From NCBI GenBank assembly GCA_904395865.1, contig CAJFNY010000051.1, positions 1 to 56,798 of the forward strand: a DNA stretch of 56,798 bases. The letters run 5' to 3'. The notes beneath the pieces were generated by a model. It searched no databases and was not told the DNA's origin. It worked only from the letters and a program-made list of their open reading frames with translations. This document shows, in pieces, positions 1 to 7,353 of the stretch. The position numbers and the translations under genes are program-made. Every line of letters begins with the position of its first letter. Position 1 is the first letter of the stretch. The stretch is from an uncultured Oscillospiraceae bacterium (GTDB lineage: Bacteria; Bacillota; Clostridia; Oscillospirales; Oscillospiraceae).

Positions 1-1313
1 CCCGACCCGCGCCGCCGCCCGCGCGGCCGGCCGTGACGGATGCCGCCGCCCCCGCGGTGGAGCCGCTGACGTACCGGGAGAGCGCTGCGGCGGAAACCGC
101 CGCCTCGCCCGACCGGCCGCGGGACGGCGCAGAAACCGAAGCAATTGACCGTCCCGTTGCCCTGCCGGCAGCACGCCCAGCGTCGGCAACGGCCCCCGCT
201 TCTGCGGCAGAGCCGGCCGACGGGCTGCAGGAGACTTTCGAAAGCGGAGTCTCCACCCGACCCGCGCCGCCGCCCGCGCGGCGGGCGGTGACGGATGCCG
301 CCGCCCCCGCGGCGGAGCCGCTGACGTACCGGGAGGACACGGCGGCGGAGCCTGCCGCGCCGGCCGATCGGCCGCGGGAGGCCATCAAAACTGAAAGTTC
401 TGCCTGTTCCGCACGGTCGTCCGCCCGGCCGGTCACGACGGACGCTTCTGCCCCCGCGGCGGAACCGCTGACGTACCGGGAGGAGACGACGCCGGAGCCT
501 GCCGAAAGCCGGCGGGCTGCGCCGGACCGTGCGGCAGAGGCCGCGGCGTCCGGCCGGCGCGCAGCATCGGCTGCCCGGCCCGCGGTTTCCGGGCCTGTGG
601 CGCCCCGTGCGGCGGCCCTGAACCACCGGGCCGTGGAGGCGGCCGATTCCGGCACCTCCGGCCCGGCGCCGGCCGCTGCGGCGGCCCGCAACGCACCGGC
701 CGACGGTGTGCACCGTGCGGCGCAGGCGACGGCCCGTCCCGTCCCGTCCGGCACCGTGCCGTCGACGGGAGCGCCGCTGGTCTACCGGGACGCGGACGCC
801 GGCGCGGAGGATCACCCGCTGCCGGAGACGGCGGCCCGGCCGGAGGGCGTCTCCCGGGACATCCGCCTGGTGCGGCCCTCTGCCGGACAGAGCGCGGTGT
901 CGGCCATGGCGTTCCGGGCGGCCCAGCCGCCGCTGATTCTCTCCAGAGGCCCGGCAGAGGCCCGGCAGCCGGCTCCGCAGCCGCCGGCTCCGGCGGAGGA
1001 GCCGGCGGCGGACGCGCTGCCCGCCTGGGCCAGAGCGTTGCTGGAGAAGCCCGGCGCCGCAGCCGGGAAGCCGCCGCGGACGATCCAGTGGACGGCTCCC
1101 GGAGCCGTCCGGGCGGCGGAATCTCCGCCTCCGCAGCCGCCGCGCGCGGCCAACGCCGTGCCGCCGCCCATGCAGCTGCGGGAGCACGGGACGGCGGTCG
1201 ACGATCCGCAGCGCCGGATGGAACGGGAGGCGGAGCTCCGCCGTGCCGCCGACCGGATTTACCGCATCATTGAAGAGCGGCTGCGGCGCGAGCTGCGCCG
1301 CAGCGGCCGCTGA
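1..1313 (+). CDS. Ala/Pro-rich repeat protein of the CIS locus, 5' end outside window
   Basis: The reading frame is open to the left edge, and the codons before the first possible GTG at 33 encode a repeat copy (RPAPPPARPAV), so the true start lies outside the window. The visible part, about 436 residues, is low-complexity Ala/Pro/Arg/Glu sequence. The motif PLTYRE or a close variant (PLVYRD) recurs four times, around nt 60-80, 315-335, 465-485 and 775-790. The last 35 residues form a charged helix (MEREAELRRAADRIYRIIEE). No enzyme motif is seen. It ends 18 bases before a strong ribosome site for the LysM tube protein, so it belongs to the CIS operon. In this position a disordered assembly, linker or length-control protein is conceivable, but I do not recognise the family. 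Confidence 0.7.
   Translation, partial: RPAPPPARPAVTDAAAPAVEPLTYRESAAAETAASPDRPRDGAETEAIDRPVALPAARPASATAPASAAEPADGLQETFESGVSTRPAPPPARRAVTDAAAPAAEPLTYREDTAAEPAAPADRPREAIKTESSACSARSSARPVTTDASAPAAEPLTYREETTPEPAESRRAAPDRAAEAAASGRRAASAARPAVSGPVAPRAAALNHRAVEAADSGTSGPAPAAAAARNAPADGVHRAAQATARPVPSGTVPSTGAPLVYRDADAGAEDHPLPETAARPEGVSRDIRLVRPSAGQSAVSAMAFRAAQPPLILSRGPAEARQPAPQPPAPAEEPAADALPAWARALLEKPGAAAGKPPRTIQWTAPGAVRAAESPPPQPPRAANAVPPPMQLREHGTAVDDPQRRMEREAELRRAADRIYRIIEERLRRELRRSGR
3..335 (+). repeat. Near-identical in-frame direct repeat (78 bp, offset 255 bp)
   Basis: Bases 3-80 and 258-335 are almost identical, differing at only a few positions around 27-31 and 57. Both encode RPAPPPAR-x-AVTDAAAPA-x-EPLTYRE. 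The offset of 255 bp is exactly 85 codons, so expansion or contraction would keep the frame. Two further diverged copies of the PLTYRE unit follow in the same gene, near 436-486 and 750-795. Confidence 0.85.
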
Positions 1314-1364
1314 CGAGGGGAGGGAACGGCCATCTACATCGGAAGCACGAATCCCAACGAACTG

Positions 1365-2072
1365 GTGCCGCTGGAGAAGCTGCGCATCGTCAACCTGGAC
1401 GAGAAGGACCCGGATAAGCAGGTCATCGAGGTGCTCTACAACCCGCAGACGTACGTCCAGCAGCGCAGCGTCAGCTACGCCCAGATCGAAATGCTGGCCG
1501 GTGACGCGCCCGTGGTTCAGTTCCGCAACGGCGGCGCCGAGTCGCTGCGCATGGAGCTGTTCTTCGACAGCCTTTCGGCCGGCCAGGAGGTGGGCGGCAC
1601 CACCGAGAGCCGCGAGGGCTTCCGGGCGAACCAGCTGCGGACCTCCATGGAAAACGAGATCAACGTCCGGAACTACACGGCAATGGTCTACGACCTGATG
1701 CGGGTGAATGCCGACGTCCACCGGCCGCCGAAGCTGCGGGTGGAGTGGGCGTCGCTCCAGTTCACCGGCTTCCTGGCCAGCTGTGAGCAGACCTTCACCA
1801 AGTTTGACGAGGGCGGCAGGCCGGTGCGGGCGGTGCTCCAGTGCGAGTTCCTGGAGTACCGGGACCCGGAGAAGGTGAACAAGCTGAATCCCCACAACTC
1901 GCCGGACACCACCAAGTTCCGCACCGTCCGCCAGGGGGATTCCCTCTGGGCCCTGGCCGATGCGGCGTACGGCGACGCCGGCCGGTGGCGGGAGATCGCC
2001 GAGGCCAACGGCATCGTCAATCCCCGCCGCCTGCGCACCGGCGAGCTGCTGGTGCTCCCGGCGCTGGACTGA
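1365..2072 (+). CDS. CIS tube/hub protein with C-terminal LysM (Pvc7/gp53-like)
   Basis: The first 170 residues match the CIS tube N-terminal family: LEKLRIVNLDEKD, then a VLYNP-x-x-YVQQRSV strand pattern, then FTGFLASCEQTFTKF. The last 50 residues are a LysM fold (FRTVRQGDSLWALADAAYGD ... LLVLPALD). In PVC/Afp-like particles this protein joins the inner tube to the spike, and LysM mediates the contact. The GTG at 1365 is the first standard start, but it has no ribosome site. A strong GAGGGGAGGG at 1315-1324 sits 7 nt before an in-frame ATC at 1332, which would add 11 residues (IYIGSTNPNEL). True initiation may therefore be at the rare ATC codon, or an ATG may have been lost. The function is secure; the start is not. 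Confidence 0.85.
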   Translation: MPLEKLRIVNLDEKDPDKQVIEVLYNPQTYVQQRSVSYAQIEMLAGDAPVVQFRNGGAESLRMELFFDSLSAGQEVGGTTESREGFRANQLRTSMENEINVRNYTAMVYDLMRVNADVHRPPKLRVEWASLQFTGFLASCEQTFTKFDEGGRPVRAVLQCEFLEYRDPEKVNKLNPHNSPDTTKFRTVRQGDSLWALADAAYGDAGRWREIAEANGIVNPRRLRTGELLVLPALD

Positions 2073-2093
2073 CGGCGGAGGAGGGACGGCGGC

Positions 2094-3188
2094 TTGGACA
2101 ACACGACGTACCGCTACGACGCACTTTCCAAAAAATACGACGGCTTCACGGCCCCCGCTTACGAGGTTACCGTGGCGGGGCAGCAGCTGGAGAGTAGCCG
2201 CTTCCGGATCGACAACCTGGAGGTGGAGCTGGTGGCCGACGGCACGGCCGGCGGCTGCAGCTTCACCGTGGAGGGCATGTACGACTACGAGCAGGGCGAC
2301 TGGGCCGACGAGCTGCTGAGCCTGGTGACCCTGGGGGCGAAGCTGACGGTCTCGGCGGGCTACGTCCAGCAGCGGGAGGTCTTTTACGGCTACGTGGACG
2401 ACTTCTCCCTGGAGTTCTCCGGAGACGGCACGCCGCGGCTCCAGGTCACGGGCATCGACGGCCTGGGCTACCTGATGAGCTGCCGGGAGCCGCTGTACGC
2501 CGGCGAGCGTCCCGTCCGGGAGATCGTCACGGAGATCCTCAAGAAGAGCGTCCGCGCGGGCTTCGCCCGGGACGTCTCCGTCGGCACCATTCCGGAGTTC
2601 CAGGCGCCGCTGGTCAAGGAGCAGGTGGACGACTGGCGCTTCCTGAACCTGCTGGCGCAGCGCTGCGGCGCGACGCTGCAGGCCGTAGACGGGAAGCTGA
2701 TCTTCGACACGGCCATGGGGCAGACCCGGGAGATCCTGTGCCTGACCATGGGCGTCGGGCTGGAGCAGCTGCAGAAGCGCGTCTCGCTGGCCCGGCAGGT
2801 GGGGCAGGTGGAGATTCTGGGCCGCGACGTGAACCAGAAGCCCATCCGCGGCACGGCCGACTCCGTCAGTGTGGGCGGCAGCGGCCGGTCCGCGGCGCAG
2901 CTGGTGCCGGCGTACGCACAGACGGTCCTGCGGGAGTACAGTGAGCTGGCCCGCACCGAGGCCGAGTGCCAGCGCCTGGCCCAGGCGCGGCTGGACGGCA
3001 TCGCCATGGAGCTGGTCTCCGGCAGCGGCCAGTGCGTCGGCATCCCGGAGCTGGTCCCCGGCCGGTATCTAAAGGTGGACGGCGGCGGCGAAAAGCTGGA
3101 CGGCCTCTACTTCCTGACCCGGGTGCGCCACCTGCTCTCCGGGGACGGCTACCGGACGGCATTTGAATTCAAGGGGGCGAAGCTATGA
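2094..3188 (+). CDS. CIS hub protein, phage late control gpD-like (Pvc8 N-terminal half)
   Basis: This 364-residue protein starts at TTG 2094, 8 nt after GGAGGAGGG. Its order of elements is that of the gpD/VgrG N-terminal hub: a beta-rich start (YEVTVAGQQLESSRFRIDNL), a barrel segment with YYGYVDDFS-like FYGYVDDFSLEF, then a helical insertion (REIVTEILKKSVRAGF, VDDWRFLNLLAQRCGATL) and a closing domain (YLKVDGGGEKLDGLYFLTRV). It would form the trimeric hub under the tube. The spike's OB and needle part is a separate gene that overlaps this stop by 4 bp (ATGA), a split seen in many CIS loci. Translation of the two is probably coupled. Confidence 0.85.
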   Translation: MDNTTYRYDALSKKYDGFTAPAYEVTVAGQQLESSRFRIDNLEVELVADGTAGGCSFTVEGMYDYEQGDWADELLSLVTLGAKLTVSAGYVQQREVFYGYVDDFSLEFSGDGTPRLQVTGIDGLGYLMSCREPLYAGERPVREIVTEILKKSVRAGFARDVSVGTIPEFQAPLVKEQVDDWRFLNLLAQRCGATLQAVDGKLIFDTAMGQTREILCLTMGVGLEQLQKRVSLARQVGQVEILGRDVNQKPIRGTADSVSVGGSGRSAAQLVPAYAQTVLREYSELARTEAECQRLAQARLDGIAMELVSGSGQCVGIPELVPGRYLKVDGGGEKLDGLYFLTRVRHLLSGDGYRTAFEFKGAKL

Positions 3189-3970
3189 GTCTGGCGCAGC
3201 AGCTGGAGAGCCTCATGCGGGAGGGCGGCATTCCGCCGGAACGGAGCATGGCCCGCAGCGGCCTGACCCTGGCCCGTGTGACGAACGTCAGCGATCCGGA
3301 GAAGTTTAACCGGGTCAAGTGCCTGCCCATCGGCGTCCCCGGCGAGGAGGAGACCGACTGGTGCTACTTCATGGCGCCCATGGGCGGCCCCGGCCGCGGC
3401 GTGTACTTTCCGCCCCAGGTGGACGATCTGGTCGTCCTGGCGTATCTGGACGACGATCCCCACCGGCCCGTCGTCCTGGGCAGCATCTGGAACACCGAGG
3501 CGGCGCCGCCGTTCACGATCCAGGACGGAAAGGTCGAGGACTACGCCGTCCGCACGCCGCGGGGCATCGACTGGACGCTCCACGACGAGGACCAGAAGCA
3601 GTCCGTCACGCTGACGATGCCCTCCGGGGCGGTCCTGCGGCTGGACGACGGGGCCAAGACGGCGACGCTGCAGGACAAGGACGGCGGCAACGCCCTGGAG
3701 CTCAACTGGGACAGCGGCGAGGCGAAGCTCTGCTGCGCCAAGAAGCTGACCCTCAGCGCCGGGGACACCACGGTGACGCTGGAGAGCGGCGGCGCCCTGA
3801 CCGTGAAGTGCAGCGGCAAGCTGTCGGCCCAGGCCGGCAGCGCCGAGGTCAAGGCCACGGGGCAGCTGGCCCTCCAGGGCAGCAGCACGGCCGTCAAGGG
3901 CGACAGCACCCTGGAGCTGAGCTCCTCGGGCATGGCCACCCTCAAGGGCGGCATGGTAAAGATCAACTGA
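3185..3970 (+). CDS. CIS spike protein, gp5/VgrG-like OB fold with beta-helix needle
   Basis: Residues about 25-110 form the base-plate V/gp5 OB fold: LARVTNVSDPEKFNRVKC, WCYFMAPMGGPGRG, FPPQVDDLVVLAYLDDDPHR, VVLGSIWN. Residues 115-261 are a run of short beta strands with regular T/S/G/K periodicity (VTLESGGALTVKCSGK, STLELSSSGMATLKGG), expected for the triangular needle. It should form the membrane-piercing trimer capped by the PAAR-like protein encoded at 19860. The ATG lies inside the stop of the hub gene. No toxin domain is fused to the C-terminus, so it is a structural rather than an evolved spike. Confidence 0.88.
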   Translation: MSLAQQLESLMREGGIPPERSMARSGLTLARVTNVSDPEKFNRVKCLPIGVPGEEETDWCYFMAPMGGPGRGVYFPPQVDDLVVLAYLDDDPHRPVVLGSIWNTEAAPPFTIQDGKVEDYAVRTPRGIDWTLHDEDQKQSVTLTMPSGAVLRLDDGAKTATLQDKDGGNALELNWDSGEAKLCCAKKLTLSAGDTTVTLESGGALTVKCSGKLSAQAGSAEVKATGQLALQGSSTAVKGDSTLELSSSGMATLKGGMVKIN

Positions 3971-4007
3971 GCGCGGCCGGGCCTGCCCGGCAGACAGGGA
4001 GGCGCGT

Positions 4008-4427
4008 ATGGACGGAAAGGAATTCCTGGGCCGGGGGCTGAAGTTCCCGCTGCAGGTGGATGCGCGGACCGGCAAGCTGGCCATGGTCAGCCACGAGGAC
4101 GACATCCGCGAGGCCATCGGCATCATCCTGCACACGGTGCAGGGGGAGCGGGTCATGCGCCCGGACTTCGGCTCCAACATCCTCGACTACACCTTCGCGC
4201 CGGCGTCCAGCTCCACCCGGGAGGCCATCGCCCGGCAGATCCGCGAGCAGCTGCTGTATCAGGAGCCGCGGATCACCGACGTGGACGTCCGTTGCCGGCA
4301 GCTGGACCAGCAGACCGGCGCCATCGTCGTCGACGTGGCCTACACGGTCCGCTCCACCAACAACCGCTACAACCACGTCTATCCCTTCTATCTGACGGAG
4401 GGCTCTGAGGGAGGCGGCAGCGTATGA
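4008..4427 (+). CDS. gp25-like baseplate wedge protein
   Basis: At 139 residues it has the length of the gp25/GPW family. Conserved elements are GRGLKFPLQVD, DIREAIGIILHTVQGERVM, then RPDFGSNILDYTF, with the E-R and FGS-x-x-x-D landmarks of the family that nucleates sheath assembly on the baseplate. The ATG at 4008 follows AGGGAGGCGCGT. The stop overlaps the next start (ATGA at 4424-4427), so it is translationally coupled to the large baseplate J protein. Confidence 0.92.
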   Translation: MDGKEFLGRGLKFPLQVDARTGKLAMVSHEDDIREAIGIILHTVQGERVMRPDFGSNILDYTFAPASSSTREAIARQIREQLLYQEPRITDVDVRCRQLDQQTGAIVVDVAYTVRSTNNRYNHVYPFYLTEGSEGGGSV

Positions 4428-7321
4428 AGCATCCGGTACTCGATCCGCGGGATCTGGACGCCGTCCGCGCCCAGGTGGCGGCTCTGGCTGCCAGCTACAC
4501 TCCCGAGTGGCGCTACGAGCGCACCGAGGATGACCCCGGCGCGGCCCTGGCCGAGCTGTTCAGCACGATGTTCTACCAGACCGTCGACCGGGTCAACGCC
4601 CTGCCGGAGAAGTTCTACTTCGAGTTCCTCCGCCAGATCGGCTTCCGGGAGCCGGGGCCCGCGGCGGCCCGGGGTGAGCTGTGCTTCACGCCCCACGACA
4701 CGGTGACGGAGCCGGTGCCCGTCCCGGTCGGCACCCAGGCGTTCACCGCCGACGAGGCCGGGGAGAACGTGGTCTACGAGACCCAGCGGACCATCGAGGC
4801 CACGCCGGCCCGGCTGCTGGAGCTCTACTATGCCGACGGCAGCACCGACACCCTGCGGCGGATCTCCCTGGAGCGGCCCCAGCCGTTCTTTACCGCCGCC
4901 GGGGAGGACCTGCAGCGCCACGCCTTCTGCCTGGCAGAGAACGCGGTGCTGCAGCTGGAGGGGCCTGCCGCCGTCACCGTGGAGCTGCAGCAGACGGCCC
5001 GGTACCTGGAGGAGGAGACGGCACGGCTGCTGGCCGGCGAAGGCATGGTCTGGTCGTACCGCCACGGGGACGGCTGGCAGCCCTTCGACGCCGTCCGCGC
5101 CGAGGGCGGCAGGCTGGTGCTGGAGAAGCGCGGCGGCCTGACCGTGGACGCCGACGGCGACGGCCGCCGCTGCATCCGCTGCAGCGGCCCGGCCGGCCAG
5201 ACGCTGACGCTCCGGCAGGCGCTGCTGGCCAGCGAGCCGCTGGCCCCGTGCCCGGCCCGGGCCTTCGCCGGGGACGTGCCCGTGGACCCGGAGCTGGGAG
5301 GGTACTGCTTCGGCAGCCGCCCCACGCCGTACAGCCTGTTCTACCTGCGGTGCGACGAGGCGCTGTCCAAGGCCGGCGCGCTGGCCGTCGTCCAGCTGGA
5401 CGTGGTGCCGCAGGTCTTTGACCCGCCGGCCCAGGGGCCGGGATACCAGTTCAACCAGTCCATCATTGACAAGCGCAGCGCCGTGGCCGCGAAGCCGGAC
5501 GACGTGCGGATCTCCGCCGTGGTCTGGGAGTACTTCACGAGCCTGGGCTGGCGGCAGCTGGAGGTCTCCGGCAGCCGCAACCCGTTCTCGTGCCGGCAGG
5601 AGGGGCCGCAGCAGCTGACGTTCCGGGTGCCGGAGGACCTGGTGCCCACGGAGGTCAACGCCGAGACCGGCCGCTACCTGCGGGCGCGGGTGATCGAGAT
5701 GGAGAATTTCTATTCGCCGTACCAGCGGTGGATCGTCCCGTTCCTCCGGGGTGCGTCGCTGCGGTGGCAGTATTCGGCGGCCGTCCCCGCCGCCTGGGCG
5801 GGCAGCGAGAACAACGGCGTCCGCCGGGAGGCCGCCTGGGCGCCCGGCGTGCAGGATCTGAATCTGCCGCTGCTGGAGCCGCTGGAGGCCGGCCCGCCGG
5901 CCATGTACCTGCGGTTCGACCGCTCGCCCCACGGCCGGCCCCTCTCCCTGTACTTCCGGGTGATGGGGCGGGCCAGACCGGAGGGGCAGCTGCTGTGGGA
6001 GTGGTGGAACGGCCGGGCCTTCGAGGTGGCCCGCGCCGCGGACGGGACGGAGCAGCTGCTCCACTCCGGCGCCGTGTTCCTCTTCCTGCCGGAGCCGCTG
6101 CCGGAGCGGACGCTGTTCGGCGTCGGGGGCTGCTGGCTGCGCCTGAGCCGCACCGGCGACCGGCCCGGCCCGGCCCCGACGGTGGCGGCGGTGCTGCCCA
6201 ACGTGGTGCCGGCCGTCCAGTGCCGCCAGGAGTCGGAGCAGCGGTTCGATACCGGCGTCTACGAGGCCGGAAAGACGGTGCGGCTGCTGGCCAGCCCGGT
6301 GCAGCGCTGCGAGGTCTGGGTGGATGAGCGGCAGGGGCTGTCGTCCGCCGAGGCCGACGCCCTGGCGGAGGCGCGGCCGGAGGCCGTCCGGCTGGAGCGG
6401 CAGGACGGCGCGCTCCGGCGCTGCTGGGTCCGCTGGGAGCCGGTGGAGGATCTGGCCATGGCCGGCCCCGGCGACCGGGTCTACACCCTGGACCCCTACG
6501 ACGGCGTGCTGCGCTTCGGCGACGGCCGCCAGGGCCGCGTGCCCCCGGCCGGAGATCACAACATCGCCGTGCGCTACGCCAGCGGCGGCGGCACCCGGGG
6601 CAACGTGCCCGCCGGCGCCGTCCGCGCCCTGCTGGGCGGCCTGCCGCGGATCCGCGCCGTGGAGAACGTGACGCCCATGTCCGGCGGCACCGGCCGCCTG
6701 GACCGGGAGGCGCTGGAGGCCCGGGGCAGCCGGCTGCTGCGCACCCGCGGCCGCGCCGCCGGCAGCCGGGACTTCGAGGACCTGGTGCGCCAGGCGTTCC
6801 CGCAGGTGTGCCACGTCCGCTGCTTCTCCGGGCGGGACGCCCGGGGCCTGCCGGCGCCGGGGCACGTGACCGTCATTCTCACCGGCTACGGCCGGGCCGG
6901 CGAGGGCGACGAGGCCCTCTGCCGGCAGGTGTACGACGTTCTCAGCCGCCGCTGCGCCTGCTGCCTCCCTGCCGAGGGGCGGCTCCACGTCCATCCGGCC
7001 ACGGTGCTGACCGTCAGCACCCGGATCACCGTGGAGGTGGAGCAGCCGGAGCTGGCGGCGGAGACCCAGGAGCGGCTGGAGCGGCGGCTGTCGGAGCTGA
7101 TCGGCGCCACGTGGCGCACCCGGCCCATCGGCAGCCAGATCCGCATGGAGGAGCTGTGGAACGCCGTCCGCGAGACGCCCAACGTCCGCCGGGTGCTGCA
7201 GATCCTGGCGGAGGGCGCCTGCGACCGGGAGGGCGTCCCGCAGCTGGCGCCGCTGGAGCGGGACGGGGACTTCCCCTACGCGGTGGTGGAAAACGGTACG
7301 CACCGGATCCGGGTGCGTTAG
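4424..7321 (+). CDS. Large baseplate J-like wedge protein (Pvc11 type)
   Basis: This 965-residue protein opens with the usual wedge signature: LDPRDLDAVRAQVAALAASY, then ERTEDDPGAALAELFSTMFY. A long beta-rich middle follows. The baseplate-J core lies at about residues 690-800 (DGVLRFGDGRQGRVPPAG, VRYASGGGTRGNVPAGAV, ALEARGSRLLRTRGRA, DFEDLVRQAFPQV). It corresponds to gp6 of T4 and Pvc11/Afp11, which form the ring around the hub. Its start overlaps the gp25 stop. A paralogue follows at 7354. Confidence 0.9.
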   Translation: MKHPVLDPRDLDAVRAQVAALAASYTPEWRYERTEDDPGAALAELFSTMFYQTVDRVNALPEKFYFEFLRQIGFREPGPAAARGELCFTPHDTVTEPVPVPVGTQAFTADEAGENVVYETQRTIEATPARLLELYYADGSTDTLRRISLERPQPFFTAAGEDLQRHAFCLAENAVLQLEGPAAVTVELQQTARYLEEETARLLAGEGMVWSYRHGDGWQPFDAVRAEGGRLVLEKRGGLTVDADGDGRRCIRCSGPAGQTLTLRQALLASEPLAPCPARAFAGDVPVDPELGGYCFGSRPTPYSLFYLRCDEALSKAGALAVVQLDVVPQVFDPPAQGPGYQFNQSIIDKRSAVAAKPDDVRISAVVWEYFTSLGWRQLEVSGSRNPFSCRQEGPQQLTFRVPEDLVPTEVNAETGRYLRARVIEMENFYSPYQRWIVPFLRGASLRWQYSAAVPAAWAGSENNGVRREAAWAPGVQDLNLPLLEPLEAGPPAMYLRFDRSPHGRPLSLYFRVMGRARPEGQLLWEWWNGRAFEVARAADGTEQLLHSGAVFLFLPEPLPERTLFGVGGCWLRLSRTGDRPGPAPTVAAVLPNVVPAVQCRQESEQRFDTGVYEAGKTVRLLASPVQRCEVWVDERQGLSSAEADALAEARPEAVRLERQDGALRRCWVRWEPVEDLAMAGPGDRVYTLDPYDGVLRFGDGRQGRVPPAGDHNIAVRYASGGGTRGNVPAGAVRALLGGLPRIRAVENVTPMSGGTGRLDREALEARGSRLLRTRGRAAGSRDFEDLVRQAFPQVCHVRCFSGRDARGLPAPGHVTVILTGYGRAGEGDEALCRQVYDVLSRRCACCLPAEGRLHVHPATVLTVSTRITVEVEQPELAAETQERLERRLSELIGATWRTRPIGSQIRMEELWNAVRETPNVRRVLQILAEGACDREGVPQLAPLERDGDFPYAVVENGTHRIRVR

Positions 7322-7353
7322 ACGAACGACACATTCGGGAAGGAGGATGACCC

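Noticed and set aside
4388-7303. Very long open frames on the strand opposite real genes (also 12818-16069, 20177-23515 and 50844-55166)
   Set aside because: They mirror well-recognised genes in very GC-rich DNA, where stop codons are scarce. Their translations are low-complexity Arg/Gly/Ala/Pro/His-rich text without motifs, and they lack ribosome sites.
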